Of a stretch of DNA of 64,000 bases, positions 53,577 to 63,669 are shown in pieces. The notes beneath the pieces are model-generated. The model was not told the DNA's origin. It searched no databases and saw only the letters and a program-made list of their open reading frames with translations. The position numbers and the translations under genes were made by a program. Every line of letters starts with the position of its first letter. The stretch's first letter is position 1. Origin of the DNA: Rhizobium sp. Root1203. GTDB lineage: Bacteria > Pseudomonadota > Alphaproteobacteria > Rhizobiales > Rhizobiaceae. The stretch spans positions 63,334 to 127,333 of the forward strand of contig NZ_LMCW01000001.1 of assembly GCF_001424945.1 (NCBI RefSeq), written 5' to 3'.

Positions 53577-55823
53577 ATGGATATGAACGAAATCAAAGAG
53601 ATCTTTTTCCAGGAATGCGAGGAACAGCTCGCCGAACTGGAGTCCGGTCTTCTGAAAATGAATGATGGCGATCGCGATCCGGAAACCGTCAACGCGGTAT
53701 TCCGTGCCGTCCATTCGATCAAGGGCGGCGCTGGCGCATTTGGTCTGGACGATCTCGTCGCCTTCGCACATGTGTTTGAGACCACCCTTGATTGCGTTCG
53801 TTCCAACAAGCTTGAACCGACACAGGACGTCCTGAAGGTCATGCTGAAGTCGGCCGACGTTCTTGCGGACCTGACCAACGCTGCCCGCGACGGCGGGGGT
53901 GTCGACGAGAGCCGCAGCCGCGGTCTCGTCAAGGAGCTGGAGGCGCTGGCCAATGGCGAACTTCCGTCTCCGTCCGCTGCGGCAGACGCGCCGGCACCGG
54001 TCGCAGCCGCGCCGAAGCCGGCGGATGACAGCGGTTTCCAGCCGATCCCCTTCTCGTTCGACGATTTCGGCGACGAGGAGGAGGCGGCCTCGGGCATGCC
54101 GTCGTACGAAATTGCATTCAAACCGCGGTCCGACCTTTACTCGAAGGGCAACGACGCCACGCTTCTGTTGCGTGATCTGAGCCGCCTTGGCGAGATGAGC
54201 TGTGCTTGCAACATGGATGCGCTGACGGGCCTCGACGAGCTCGATCCGGAAGCGGCCTATTTCCACTGGAACGTCACGATCAAGACCGACAAGGGCGAGG
54301 ACGCCATCCGGACCGTCTTCGAATTTGCGGAATGGGATTGCGACCTGGAGATCAAGGTCGCCGAGGCAGCGGCAAAGGTTGCCGCCAGCGAAGAACTGCC
54401 GATGATCCCGGTTCCGTTCGACCTGTCCGTCCTCGACGACGATGCGGGTATTCCGGCCGAGCTGCCGAAATCCGATGTTGCCGCCGCGGTCTCCGCCGCT
54501 GAAACGGCGTCCAACGTGACGCAGATCGCCGCTGCGCGCGTCGAGAAGAAGGAATCTGCTGCGGCTGCTGCCGCAAACGCTGCCGCCGCAGCCCAGAACA
54601 ACGCCGCAGCGAGCGCCGGCCAGACGATCCGCGTCGATCTCGATCGGGTCGACCGCCTCATCAACCTCGTCGGCGAGCTCGTCATCAATCAGGCGATGCT
54701 GTCGCAGAGCGTCATCGAGAACGACACGACCGGCACCTCCTCGATCAACATGGGGCTGGAAGAGCTGCAGCAGCTGACCCGTGAGATCCAGGATTCGGTC
54801 ATGGCGATCCGCGCGCAGCCGGTGAAGCCGGTCTTCCAGCGCATGTCGCGTATCGTTCGCGAAATCGCCGACATGACGGGCAAGACGATCCGCCTGATCA
54901 CCGAAGGTGAAAATACCGAAGTCGACAAGACGGTCATCGACAAGTTGGCCGAGCCGCTCACCCACATGATCCGCAATGCCGTCGACCACGGCATCGAAAC
55001 TCCGGAGAAACGTGCTGCCGCCGGCAAAAACGTCGAAGGCACGGTTCGCCTCACTGCAAAGCATCGTTCGGGCCGTATCCTGATCGAACTTGCCGACGAC
55101 GGCGCCGGCATCAATCGCGAGAAGGTTCGCCAGAAGGCGATTGCCAACGAGTTGATCCCCGCCGACAGCAACCTGACGGACGAGGAAATCGACAACCTGA
55201 TCTTCCTGCCGGGCTTCTCGACAGCCGACAAGATCTCGGACATCTCAGGCCGCGGCGTCGGCATGGACGTCGTCAAGCGCTCGATCCAGGCGCTCGGTGG
55301 CCGCATCAACATCACCTCGAAGCCGGGCCAGGGGTCCGTCTTCACGATGAGCCTGCCGCTGACGCTTGCGGTCCTCGACGGCATGGTCGTCACGGTCGCG
55401 GGGCAGACGCTCGTGGTGCCGCTGACGGCAATCGTCGAAACGTTGCAGCCGGAAGCCGCCGCGATCCATTCCTTCGGCGCCAACCATCGCCTGATCTCGA
55501 TCCGCAACAGCTTCTGCCCGCTGGTCGATGTCGGCCGTATCCTGAACTTCCGCGCGACGCAGGCAAACCCCGTCGATGGCGTTGCCCTTCTCGTCGAATC
55601 CGAAGGGGGCGGTCAGCGCGCCCTGATGGTCGACGCGATCCAGGGCCAGCGCCAGGTTGTCATCAAGAGCCTCGAGGCGAACTACACGCACGTTCCCGGG
55701 ATCGCTGCTGCGACCATTCTGGGCGACGGGCGCGTGGCACTCATCCTGGACGTCGACGCCGTCGTGGGGGCTTCCCGCGGTCAGGCGTTGAAGCAGGAAA
55801 TGTCGCTGGCAGCGGTAGGATAA
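53577..55823 (+). CDS. cheA: chemotaxis histidine kinase CheA
   Basis: A 748-residue CheA. HPt domain with H46 (AVHSIKGGAGAFG), a variable P2-like linker rich in Ala/Pro (140-330), dimerisation helices near 350, kinase core (HMIRNAVDHGIE near 463; ADDGAGINREK; ISGRGVGMDVVK) and a CheW-like P5 end. It phosphorylates CheY1, CheY2 and CheB in response to receptors. Starts 17 bases after cheY1. Confidence 0.96.
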   Translation: MDMNEIKEIFFQECEEQLAELESGLLKMNDGDRDPETVNAVFRAVHSIKGGAGAFGLDDLVAFAHVFETTLDCVRSNKLEPTQDVLKVMLKSADVLADLTNAARDGGGVDESRSRGLVKELEALANGELPSPSAAADAPAPVAAAPKPADDSGFQPIPFSFDDFGDEEEAASGMPSYEIAFKPRSDLYSKGNDATLLLRDLSRLGEMSCACNMDALTGLDELDPEAAYFHWNVTIKTDKGEDAIRTVFEFAEWDCDLEIKVAEAAAKVAASEELPMIPVPFDLSVLDDDAGIPAELPKSDVAAAVSAAETASNVTQIAAARVEKKESAAAAAANAAAAAQNNAAASAGQTIRVDLDRVDRLINLVGELVINQAMLSQSVIENDTTGTSSINMGLEELQQLTREIQDSVMAIRAQPVKPVFQRMSRIVREIADMTGKTIRLITEGENTEVDKTVIDKLAEPLTHMIRNAVDHGIETPEKRAAAGKNVEGTVRLTAKHRSGRILIELADDGAGINREKVRQKAIANELIPADSNLTDEEIDNLIFLPGFSTADKISDISGRGVGMDVVKRSIQALGGRINITSKPGQGSVFTMSLPLTLAVLDGMVVTVAGQTLVVPLTAIVETLQPEAAAIHSFGANHRLISIRNSFCPLVDVGRILNFRATQANPVDGVALLVESEGGGQRALMVDAIQGQRQVVIKSLEANYTHVPGIAAATILGDGRVALILDVDAVVGASRGQALKQEMSLAAVG

Positions 55824-55827
55824 CACT

Positions 55828-56295
55828 ATGTCGTATGCCGTAAAAAGTCTGAAGGATGGGGACCGCGAGCTGATCGCGTTCCGCATCGGCGATCAGGAAT
55901 TTTGCGTAAATGTCATGTCGGTGCGCGAGATTCGCGGCTGGACGCCGGCAACGGCGATGCCGCACTCGCCCGCCTACATGAAGGGCGTCATCAATCTGCG
56001 CGGTGCCGTGCTGCCGATTGTCGATCTGTCGGCGCGCCTAGGCATGCCGGCGACCGTGCCGACGGCGCGTCATGTCATTATCGTGGCCCAGGTATACCGC
56101 AAGGTCGTTGGCCTGCTGGTTGATGCCGTGTCCGACATTCTGACTGTGACGGAAGACAACGTTCAGCCCACGCCTGAGATCGCCTCGGAAATGCAGCGGC
56201 AGTTTGCTCGCGGTGTCCTGGCAATCGACAAGCGCATGATCTGCCTCCTCGAACTCGAAGCGATCTTCCCCGAATCGGAAAGCGAAGCCGCATGA
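55828..56295 (+). CDS. cheW: chemotaxis coupling protein CheW
   Basis: A 155-residue CheW, bridging receptors and CheA. Typical FRIGDQEFCVNVMSVREIRG and YMKGVINLRGAVLPIVDLSA. Follows cheA by 4 bases and overlaps cheR by 4. Confidence 0.95.
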   Translation: MSYAVKSLKDGDRELIAFRIGDQEFCVNVMSVREIRGWTPATAMPHSPAYMKGVINLRGAVLPIVDLSARLGMPATVPTARHVIIVAQVYRKVVGLLVDAVSDILTVTEDNVQPTPEIASEMQRQFARGVLAIDKRMICLLELEAIFPESESEAA

Positions 56296-57203
56296 ATGTC
56301 CTGAGTGCCAAAGACGTGAGGCAGGGAAGCCCGGACGAGGTGCTGGCGAGCGGTGAATATCCGCTGACCCGCCGCGACCTCACGGAAATTGCTGCGATGA
56401 TCTACTCGGATGCGGGAATTTTCCTCAACGAGACCAAGGCATCGCTGGTTTACTCGCGTCTTTCCAAGCACATTCGAAACCTCGGCCTGTCGGGTTTCAG
56501 GGAATATTGCTCGCTCGTTTCTTCGCCAGCGGGGGCCGCGCCCCGCCGGGAGATGCTCTCGCATCTGACGACGAATTTCACGCGCTTCTTCCGCGAGAAC
56601 CATCACTTCGAGCATCTGCGCGATCATGTCCTGCCCGACCTGCTGCAGCGCGCCAAGATGGGCGGCAGGGTTCGAATCTGGTCCGCTGCGTCCTCGGACG
56701 GCCAGGAGCCTTATTCGATCGCGCTCACCGTCCTGTCGATGATGCCGAATATCGCCGACTACGACTTCAGGATCCTGGCGACAGACATCGACCCCAAGAT
56801 TCTCGCCATTGCCCGTGCCGGCGCCTACGACGAAGCCGCGCTCGAAACCGTCTCGCCCGCGATGCGCAAGCAATGGTTCAGCGAAGTCGAGGTGCAGGGA
56901 CGCCGGAAATTCCAAGTCGATGACCGCGTCAAGCGGCTGATCACCTACAACGAGCTCAACCTCATGGCCCAGTGGCCGTTCAAGGGCAAGTTCGACGTCA
57001 TATTCTGCCGCAACGTCGTGATCTATTTCGACGAGCCGACGCAGATGAAGATCTGGTCGCGCTTCGCCGAGCTGCTGCCGGAAGGCGGCCATCTCTATAT
57101 CGGTCATTCCGAGCGCGTCTCGGGCGATGCCAAGAACGTCTTCGACAATATTGGTATCACCACTTACCGGTATACGGCCAAGGGTCTCGGGAGGAAGGCA
57201 TGA
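56292..57203 (+). CDS. cheR: chemotaxis protein methyltransferase CheR
   Basis: A 303-residue CheR with an N-terminal helical domain and an SAM domain ([37 protein letters not shown]). It methylates receptor glutamates. Overlaps cheW and cheB by 4 bases each. Confidence 0.95.
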   Translation: MNVLSAKDVRQGSPDEVLASGEYPLTRRDLTEIAAMIYSDAGIFLNETKASLVYSRLSKHIRNLGLSGFREYCSLVSSPAGAAPRREMLSHLTTNFTRFFRENHHFEHLRDHVLPDLLQRAKMGGRVRIWSAASSDGQEPYSIALTVLSMMPNIADYDFRILATDIDPKILAIARAGAYDEAALETVSPAMRKQWFSEVEVQGRRKFQVDDRVKRLITYNELNLMAQWPFKGKFDVIFCRNVVIYFDEPTQMKIWSRFAELLPEGGHLYIGHSERVSGDAKNVFDNIGITTYRYTAKGLGRKA

Positions 57204-58243
57204 GCGCGCCTGCACGGGTTCTTGTCGTCGACGATTCCGCAACCATGCGCGGCCTGATCACGGCCGTGCTGAGTTCGGACCCTGATGTCAGCGTCATCGG
57301 TCAGGCGGGCGATGCGCTTGAGGCGCGCGAGGCGATCAAGAAGCTGAACCCCGATGTGCTGACGCTCGACATCGAGATGCCGAACATGAACGGTCTCGAG
57401 TTTCTCGACAAGATCATGCGGCTTCGCCCGATGCCTGTCATCATGGTCTCGACGCTTACGCATCGCGGCGCCGACGCGACGCTGGCGGCGCTTGAGATCG
57501 GCGCCTTCGATTGTGTCGGCAAGCCGCAGCCGGGCGATGCCCGCCCGTTCGCCGACCTGGCTGAAAAGGTCAAGGCCGCGGCCCGCGCGCAACGCCGCCA
57601 ATATACGCAGCCAGCACCGGTCACGCCGCCGCCCGCCGTTGCCGATTTCCGTGTCGGCCGCAAGATCGTTGCGATCGGCTCATCGACAGGAGGCGTCGAG
57701 GCCCTGATCGCCGTGTTGCAGAAATTCCCGGCCAATTGCCCGCCGACCGTCATCACGCAGCACATGCCGCCGACCTTCACCAAGAGTTTTGCAGACCGGC
57801 TCAATCGTCTCTGCGCGCCCGTTGTTCAGGAAGCGACGGATGGTGCGCGTCTTGAGATCGGCAAGATCTATCTTGCCCCCGGCGGCGAGCGCCATCTTCA
57901 GGTGGTCAATGCGCACGCACCGTGCTGTCGCCTTATTGAGCGCGACCCCGTCAACGGCCATCGGCCGTCGGTCGATGTACTCTTCGATTCCGTTGCCGAA
58001 CTTGCCGGCCGCAATGCCGTGGGCGTGATCCTGACCGGCATGGGGCGCGACGGCGCAGCCGGTCTCCTTAAGATGCGCCATGCCGGCGCCCGCACGCTCG
58101 GACAGAACGAGAAGACCTGCGTGGTCTACGGCATGCCAAGGGTCGCCCACGAACTCGGTGCAGTCGAGCAGCAGCTGCCGCTGAATGCCATCGGTGAAGA
58201 AATCTTGAAAATGACAGCCGCCCGAAAGGAAGGAATCGACTAA
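57200..58243 (+). CDS. cheB: chemoreceptor methylesterase/deamidase CheB
   Basis: A 347-residue CheB: receiver with D57 ([12 protein letters not shown]), linker near 130-155, and esterase domain with the Ser in [12 protein letters not shown], His in [10 protein letters not shown] and Asp in [11 protein letters not shown]. It removes methyl groups from receptors when phosphorylated by CheA. ATG overlaps cheR stop; its TAATG is shared with cheY2. Confidence 0.95.
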   Translation: MSAPARVLVVDDSATMRGLITAVLSSDPDVSVIGQAGDALEAREAIKKLNPDVLTLDIEMPNMNGLEFLDKIMRLRPMPVIMVSTLTHRGADATLAALEIGAFDCVGKPQPGDARPFADLAEKVKAAARAQRRQYTQPAPVTPPPAVADFRVGRKIVAIGSSTGGVEALIAVLQKFPANCPPTVITQHMPPTFTKSFADRLNRLCAPVVQEATDGARLEIGKIYLAPGGERHLQVVNAHAPCCRLIERDPVNGHRPSVDVLFDSVAELAGRNAVGVILTGMGRDGAAGLLKMRHAGARTLGQNEKTCVVYGMPRVAHELGAVEQQLPLNAIGEEILKMTAARKEGID

Positions 58244-58632
58244 TGTCCATCGCAGAGAAAATCAAAGTTCTGATCGTCGACGATCAGGTAACGAGCCGCC
58301 TGCTGCTCAGCGACGCGCTGACCCAGCTCGGCTTCAAGCAGATCACGTCCGCAGGCGATGGCGAGCAGGGCATGAAGATCATGGCCCAGCAGCCGCACCA
58401 CCTGGTGATCTCCGACTTCAACATGCCGAAGATGGACGGTCTCGGCCTGCTTCAGGCCGTCCGCAACAACCCGGCAACGAAGAAGGCAGCCTTCATCATC
58501 CTGACCGCACAGGGCGACCGTGCGCTGGTGACCAAGGCGGCCGCGCTCGGCGCCAACAACGTCCTGGCCAAGCCCTTCACCATCGAAAAGATGAAGGCGG
58601 CTATCGAAGCCGTATTCGGAGCATTGAAATGA
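58243..58632 (+). CDS. cheY2: chemotaxis response regulator CheY2
   Basis: A 129-residue CheY, with D58 ([13 protein letters not shown]), VDDQVTS, Thr in ILTAQGD and Lys in LAKPFTIEK. In Sinorhizobium CheY2-P is the main regulator of flagellar motor speed. Overlaps cheB by 1 and cheD by 4 bases. Confidence 0.93.
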   Translation: MSIAEKIKVLIVDDQVTSRLLLSDALTQLGFKQITSAGDGEQGMKIMAQQPHHLVISDFNMPKMDGLGLLQAVRNNPATKKAAFIILTAQGDRALVTKAAALGANNVLAKPFTIEKMKAAIEAVFGALK

Positions 58633-59183
58633 ATGTCGAGGTTGCGGCCCGCCGCGTCCATATCATTCAGGGCGAATGGAAGGTCCTGAACGATCCGAAC
58701 GCGGTATTGACGACCATTCTTGGTTCGTGCGTGGCTGCATGCCTGCGGGATCCCGTGGCAGGCGTCGGAGGTATGAACCACTTCCTCCTGCCCGGCAATG
58801 CGACGACACCGATGACCGGTGGGGATGCCACGCGCTACGGGGTGCATCTCATGGAACTGCTGATCAACGGCCTCCTGAAGCAGGGCGCGCGACGCGACCG
58901 GCTGGAGGCGAAGATCTTCGGCGGAGCAAAGACGATCTCGACATTCTCAAACGTCGGAGAACAGAACGCCGCCTTCGCCACGCAGTTCCTGAGGGATGAA
59001 GGCATTCCCGTCGTTGGATCCAGTACCGGTGGTGACCATGGACGCAAGCTCGAGTTCTGGCCGGTCTCGGGCCGCGCCCGGCAATATCCACTGACCGGTG
59101 CCGAAACTCAGAGAACCGTCGCACTTGAACAGCGTCCGGTTACTCCGCAAAAGCCGGTCGAAACCAGCATCGAATTCTTCTGA
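58629..59183 (+). CDS. cheD: chemoreceptor glutamine deamidase CheD
   Basis: A 184-residue CheD with C34 in [11 protein letters not shown] and H51 in [10 protein letters not shown], the catalytic pair. It deamidates receptor glutamines. Overlaps cheY2 by 4 bases; 12 bases before cheT. Confidence 0.93.
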   Translation: MNVEVAARRVHIIQGEWKVLNDPNAVLTTILGSCVAACLRDPVAGVGGMNHFLLPGNATTPMTGGDATRYGVHLMELLINGLLKQGARRDRLEAKIFGGAKTISTFSNVGEQNAAFATQFLRDEGIPVVGSSTGGDHGRKLEFWPVSGRARQYPLTGAETQRTVALEQRPVTPQKPVETSIEFF

Positions 59184-59195
59184 GCCGAGGTTCCA

Positions 59196-59588
59196 ATGAG
59201 CGTGAATACCAAGATGGAGCAACCGTCGCCAACCGAGGCGCTTCCCGATATTCTGATGCGGGTTGTCTCGGAACTGCACGACGTCGCCTATCTGATCGAG
59301 CGGATCGAGCCTCAACTCCTGGACCTGGGCGGTGGCGCCGATCTCCTGAATTCGCCCGAGAGCATGAAAGTGATGCAGGGGATCGACCTTGCCGTCCAGA
59401 AGACCCGTGGTCTCGCGGAGTTCATCGATACCATCACCAGCGAAATCTCCAACGATTGGATGGTCGATGTCGCCACCGCCCTCAGCCTCGTCAAATTGAG
59501 CGAGATGCAGCATGCATTGGCAGGCGCCATGCGTCACGGCCATTCACAGCCCCTCAACAAGGCGGCCGGAGACTTCGACTTCTTCTAA
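59196..59588 (+). CDS. cheT: CheT-like accessory chemotaxis protein
   Basis: A 130-residue, mostly helical protein in the position of S. meliloti orf10, which I recall being renamed CheT, a phosphatase-like helper that also contacts CheR. The DXXXQ motif of CheZ/CheX-type phosphatases is visible at D64-Q68 (GIDLAVQK). CCGAGGTTCCA precedes the ATG. End of the che run; fliF starts 108 bases on. Confidence 0.8.
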   Translation: MSVNTKMEQPSPTEALPDILMRVVSELHDVAYLIERIEPQLLDLGGGADLLNSPESMKVMQGIDLAVQKTRGLAEFIDTITSEISNDWMVDVATALSLVKLSEMQHALAGAMRHGHSQPLNKAAGDFDFF

Positions 59589-59696
59589 ACGGACTTTTCC
59601 CCGCACGTCGATACGAAACGCTCGCACAAGTTTCGGCCCTTATTGTCGAATGAGGCAATAAGCCTGCTTTGTCTGTGAAGATCGTGCGAGAACAGA

Positions 59697-61385
59697 ATGA
59701 ATCTGTTAAATCAATTAGTTCAGATTATTAGGAACTTCAGTTCGCTAGGGCGGAATCGCTTGCTGGCGTTGGCCGGCATCGGGGTGGTTTCCGTTGCGCT
59801 TATTCTGGGTGCGGCCTTTTTGGTCAATAAACCCGCTCAGGAAACGCTCTATGTCGGGCTCGACGCGCCGGATCTGAACCAGATCAGCATCGCGCTTGCC
59901 GAGGCGAATATCGGTTTCCAGGTCGGCACGGATGGTACCAGCCTTACCGTGCCTGCCGGCATGACCGGCAAGGCACGTCTCCTGCTTGCCGAACGCGGTC
60001 TGCCGAACAGCGCCAATGCGGGCTACGAACTCTTCGACAATGTCGGCTCGCTCGGTCTGACCTCGTTCATGCAGGAAGTGACGCGGGTTCGAGCGCTCGA
60101 AGGCGAGATTGGCCGCACGATCCAGTCCATCTCCGGCATTACCGCAGCGCGCGTTCATATCGTCATGCCCGAGGTCGGCAACTTCCGCAGAGCGGAACAG
60201 AAGCCGACGGCTTCCGTCATGATCCGCGCCGGCGCCTCCACCGGCCGCACCGCAGCTACCTCCATCCGTCATCTGGTTGCCTCGGCAGTGCCGGGGCTGG
60301 ACGTCGGAGACGTCACGATCCTCGATTCTGCCGGCCAGTTGCTCGCGTCGGGTGACGATGCGAGCAACAGCTCCCTGAACCGTTCGCTGAATATCGTCCA
60401 GAACGTTCAGGACGAGGTCGAATCGAACATCGACAAGGCGCTCGCCCCCTTCCTCGGCATGGACAATTTCCGCTCCAGCGTGACCGCCGATCTCAACACC
60501 GACAGCCAGCAGATCCAGGAAACCGTCTACGATCCGGAATCGAAGGTCGAACGCTCCATCCGCACGACCAAGGAAGCGTCCCAGTCCCAGCAGAAGCAAT
60601 CCGACAACGCAACGACGGTCGAACAGAACATTCCGCAGGCGGCACCCGACTCAGGCGGTCCCACCGGTCCGGAGTCACAGGACAAGTCGGACAAGAAGGA
60701 AGAGCAGACCAACTACGAGATCAACAGCAAGACCACCGCAACGACCCGCAACAGCTACAAGGTCGAAAAGCTCTCAGTCGCCGTTGTCGTGAACAAGGGC
60801 CGCATTGCGAAGATGGTCGGCGAGCCGGTCGACCAGGCCGAGGTCGACGCCTATCTGGCGGAAATGCAGAAGATCGTGGCCTCCGCAGCCGGCACCAGCA
60901 CCAATCGCGGCGACGTCGTCACGGTTACGGCGATGGACTTTCTGGACAACCAGCTCCTCGAGGATACCGGTACCGGCGTCCGTGTGATGGATATGCTGAG
61001 CCGCAACCTGGCGGGCATCATCAACTCGCTCGCCTTTGTCGTGGTCGCCTTCCTGGTGGTCTGGATGGGCGTCCGTCCGATGGTCCGCAGCGTGACCGGC
61101 GGTGCATACGTCGGGGGCGACACGTCACCGGAAGGTGCCGGTCTGGAACTGCCGGACTTTGCCCCGGCGTCCGGCGCAGGCAGCGGCGGCGCGCTGATGG
61201 ACGGCTTCGGATCGGATTTCGGTTTCGACAGCACGGAAGATCTTCTCAGTCTGGGCGACGACGACGGCAACTTCAATCGCCGTGTCAAGGAAGGCCCGGA
61301 ACGCAAACTGAGCCGAATGGTCGAAATCAACGAGGAACGCGCTGCGAAAATCCTCCGAAAATGGGCGGTCGGAAACGCCGCATAA
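59697..61385 (+). CDS. fliF: flagellar MS-ring protein FliF
   Basis: A 562-residue FliF forming the membrane ring of the flagellar basal body. First membrane helix at about 24-44, a large periplasmic part with RBM repeats (LYVGLDAPDLNQISIAL, RVHIVMPEVGNFRR), the second helix near 438-460 and a cytoplasmic FliG-binding tail (VKEGPERKLSRMVEINEERA). A T-rich terminator follows the stop, ending the unit. Confidence 0.96.
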   Translation: MNLLNQLVQIIRNFSSLGRNRLLALAGIGVVSVALILGAAFLVNKPAQETLYVGLDAPDLNQISIALAEANIGFQVGTDGTSLTVPAGMTGKARLLLAERGLPNSANAGYELFDNVGSLGLTSFMQEVTRVRALEGEIGRTIQSISGITAARVHIVMPEVGNFRRAEQKPTASVMIRAGASTGRTAATSIRHLVASAVPGLDVGDVTILDSAGQLLASGDDASNSSLNRSLNIVQNVQDEVESNIDKALAPFLGMDNFRSSVTADLNTDSQQIQETVYDPESKVERSIRTTKEASQSQQKQSDNATTVEQNIPQAAPDSGGPTGPESQDKSDKKEEQTNYEINSKTTATTRNSYKVEKLSVAVVVNKGRIAKMVGEPVDQAEVDAYLAEMQKIVASAAGTSTNRGDVVTVTAMDFLDNQLLEDTGTGVRVMDMLSRNLAGIINSLAFVVVAFLVVWMGVRPMVRSVTGGAYVGGDTSPEGAGLELPDFAPASGAGSGGALMDGFGSDFGFDSTEDLLSLGDDDGNFNRRVKEGPERKLSRMVEINEERAAKILRKWAVGNAA

Positions 61386-61387
61386 CG

Positions 61388-61411
61388 AAAGGCCGGGCAA
61401 CCGGCCTTTTT
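61388..61411 (+). terminator. intrinsic terminator after fliF
   Basis: AAAGGCCGG / CCGGCCTTT stem (61388-61396, 61401-61409), loop GCAA, followed by TTC.. with TTTTT overall. It lies 2 bases after the fliF stop. Confidence 0.88.
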
Positions 61412-61446
61412 CATTTGTGTGCATTCAAAGACACGGTTCCGAGCTT

Positions 61447-61469
61447 CGATTCGCGTTTGACGCGAATCG
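61447..61469. promoter_or_regulatory. perfect 10-bp inverted repeat upstream of visN
   Basis: CGATTCGCGT (61447-61456), 3 bases, ACGCGAATCG (61460-61469). It sits about 230 bases before visN, after the fliF terminator, in a 313-base gap with no gene (61386-61698). A candidate operator for visNR control or a small hairpin; the rest of the gap is unremarkable. Confidence 0.55.
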
Positions 61470-61698
61470 TGTTGCCACAAGGCCTAGAATCATCCTAATT
61501 TCAATAGGCTTTCAAAAGACGAGATCGATGTGCGAATCGGCGCACAAAATGCAGCGGAAGTAAATCCCAAGAACTCGGAGATAGCGATTTTTCGCGCTTG
61601 GCGTAGTCTTGGGTGATTCGCGGAGAAGCTGCATATCTGTACAGGAAGCCGCGGATCTAGCTTCTGTCGTGATCGGTTCTCAGCCGCAGGATTTGCCA

Positions 61699-62445
61699 AT
61701 GGACATGCATATATTGCAAGCGCTCAAGAGCGATACGCACACGGCAAACTTCGTCGGCATCGCCGCAACGAACCTGTCATCTCGCGACGAACTGATAAGT
61801 CAGTTGTCCGAGACGCTAAGCACGGGAAGGTTGCAGCCGGGACTCCGTATCCTGACCGATTATGTGGGCGCTTCCCATTATCTTCTTGCCCGGGCCGACC
61901 TGGTTCAGGAGGCCGGCCTGGACTTTGTCGTGACGTCGGATTGGCCATTCGACTTGGTCACCAATCTCGGCGACACGTTCGTCGGAGGCTTTGCCCGCTC
62001 GACCGAGCTGGAAAAATGCATGCAGCTCTTCCAACCGCATTTCGCCCTCCTGCCGCCGACGGCCGAGGTACCTGATGGCGCCAGCCGCCAGTACTGTTCG
62101 TTGATGTTCAACATCGGCCGCTCGCGGCTGGCATTGATGTTCCTGTTCGACGACGGCTTCATCCTGTCGCAGGAGCGGTTGCGGGATGTCGGCCTGCTGA
62201 CGGCCTATTTTACCAGCCTGCTGCAGTGCGGCGTTTCCAAGAGCGACCGCGACTTCGAATTGACCGACAGAGAGCTGGAATGCCTCTTCTGGATCGCCGA
62301 AGGCAAGACGAGTGACGAAATAGCGATGATCCTTGGTATCTCGCGCAATACCATCAACAACTACATCACCAGCGTCATGCGAAAGACAGCGACAAAGACT
62401 CGCTCTGAAGCCATAGCGTTCGCGGTCAGGAACAATCTCGTTTAG
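61699..62445 (+). CDS. visN: LuxR-type motility master regulator VisN
   Basis: A 248-residue regulator that works with VisR at the top of the flagellar cascade in rhizobia. N-terminal ligand-like domain (ATNLSSRDELISQLSETLST, FVVTSDWPFDLV) and a C-terminal LuxR helix-turn-helix (LTDRELECLFWIAEGKTSDE, ILGISRNTINNYITSV). The ATG at 61699 follows CAGGATTT; an upstream extension is open but unsupported. 11 bases before visR. Confidence 0.92.
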   Translation: MDMHILQALKSDTHTANFVGIAATNLSSRDELISQLSETLSTGRLQPGLRILTDYVGASHYLLARADLVQEAGLDFVVTSDWPFDLVTNLGDTFVGGFARSTELEKCMQLFQPHFALLPPTAEVPDGASRQYCSLMFNIGRSRLALMFLFDDGFILSQERLRDVGLLTAYFTSLLQCGVSKSDRDFELTDRELECLFWIAEGKTSDEIAMILGISRNTINNYITSVMRKTATKTRSEAIAFAVRNNLV

Positions 62446-62456
62446 GGGAACGGCTA

Positions 62457-63203
62457 ATGGCGCATTCAGTGGGCAGGACCCTTGGCAATTCGGACGGCAT
62501 GCGGGCTTTGCGCAGCGGCAAGGTGAGCAGCCGATCGGACCTTTTTCCGCGCCTGATTGCGATGCAGAAGCTGGCCGACGCCCAGAACTTTGCCGTCTAT
62601 CGAATGACCGGTTCGGGCTTGCCTGCCAAGCAGCGGCTGGTTTGCGAGCTGGAGAATTGGGGTCCCGCCAACGCCGGGTTCAGCAAGGCATTTGCCGATG
62701 CCTACGGCGACGCGCTCCTGGAGCACATCGAGAAATCGCTTCTGCCGCTGGCCTGGGCTGGCGGGCACGATCGTGGGCTTCCCGGCCCCGCCGGCCTTGG
62801 GCCGTTCATGGCGCGCCTGCAGGATGGTCTCGTCCCTTTTTCCGGCATGGCCTTTCCCGTTCGCCTCGGCGCGATCGGAAATGGTTTCGTGGTCTTCACC
62901 GGCGACGACCTCGATCCGCCGAGCGACATGATCGTGGAGCTACACGGTCGATCCTGTCATGTGATCATCGATCTTCTATCGCTGGACGAGCGGCGCGTAA
63001 CGGCCGCCGAAGCGCTCAGCGAGCGTGAGATCGCCTGTCTGCAACTCGCCGGCGACGGCCGGATCAGCGAAGAGATCGCGGAAAAGCTTGGCCTCTCGGT
63101 CCATACCGTCAACGCCTATCTCGGTTCCGCGACGATCAAGCTGGATTCGGTCAACCGTATTCAAGCGATCGCAAAAGCAATTCGGCTCGGCTACATCAGC
63201 TAA
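62457..63203 (+). CDS. visR: LuxR-type motility master regulator VisR
   Basis: A 248-residue partner of VisN. LuxR-type helix-turn-helix at the C-terminus (LSEREIACLQLAGDGRISEE, EKLGLSVHTVNAYLGS) ending SVNRIQAIAKAIRLGYIS. N-terminal half is a diverged ligand-binding domain. AGGGGAACGGCTA precedes the ATG. Confidence 0.92.
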   Translation: MAHSVGRTLGNSDGMRALRSGKVSSRSDLFPRLIAMQKLADAQNFAVYRMTGSGLPAKQRLVCELENWGPANAGFSKAFADAYGDALLEHIEKSLLPLAWAGGHDRGLPGPAGLGPFMARLQDGLVPFSGMAFPVRLGAIGNGFVVFTGDDLDPPSDMIVELHGRSCHVIIDLLSLDERRVTAAEALSEREIACLQLAGDGRISEEIAEKLGLSVHTVNAYLGSATIKLDSVNRIQAIAKAIRLGYIS

Positions 63204-63224
63204 GCCGAACGATAGGGCCGAAAG

Positions 63225-63665
63225 TCAGCTTGCCAGCGCCTGCAGCGGCGGCACGATATAGCGTGCGTTCTGAAGGCTGCGCTCCAGAAAGGCGGTGTTC
63301 TCGTCTGGATCGGCCGAAGGGTTCTCGAACGCGATGTGGTTGATCTCGATGCCGGCAAACTCCGCGGCGAGCGTCAGCTGCGCATAGACGGTCACGCCGC
63401 GCGGCTTGATTTCAAGATCGATCACGACCTCCGGCTTGCCACCCCATTCCAGCGTATAGCTGCCGCCGTGGCCGAAATTCACCGTGCCGGGATGGAAAAA
63501 CATCTCGGCCGCCGAGGAGACGAGATCCTTAAGGTTGCCGTAGTACTCAAAGCGCAGGATCGAGATCAGGTCCGAAGCATCCAGAAGGCGCAGTTCCGTC
63601 GCGACCTGGCTGATTGCTTCCGCAAGAATTTGTTCACGCTGGGCAGAGTAGGGGCATTTTTTCAT
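63225..63665 (-). CDS. conserved protein of the rhizobial flagellar cluster (unknown)
   Basis: A 146-residue cytoplasmic protein, found between visR and flhB in Sinorhizobium and relatives. Helical start (AQREQILAEAISQVATELRL) and a beta-rich centre (GGSYTLEWGGKPEVVIDLEI, VTVYAQLTLAAEFAG). Function not known. Starts 4 bases after flhB stop; convergent with visR, 21 bases apart. Confidence 0.75.
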   Translation of the reverse strand: MKKCPYSAQREQILAEAISQVATELRLLDASDLISILRFEYYGNLKDLVSSAAEMFFHPGTVNFGHGGSYTLEWGGKPEVVIDLEIKPRGVTVYAQLTLAAEFAGIEINHIAFENPSADPDENTAFLERSLQNARYIVPPLQALAS

Positions 63666-63669
63666 TCGG

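Noticed and set aside
53556..55064. 502-residue open frame antisense to cheA
   Set aside because: Fully covered by cheA, no family match.
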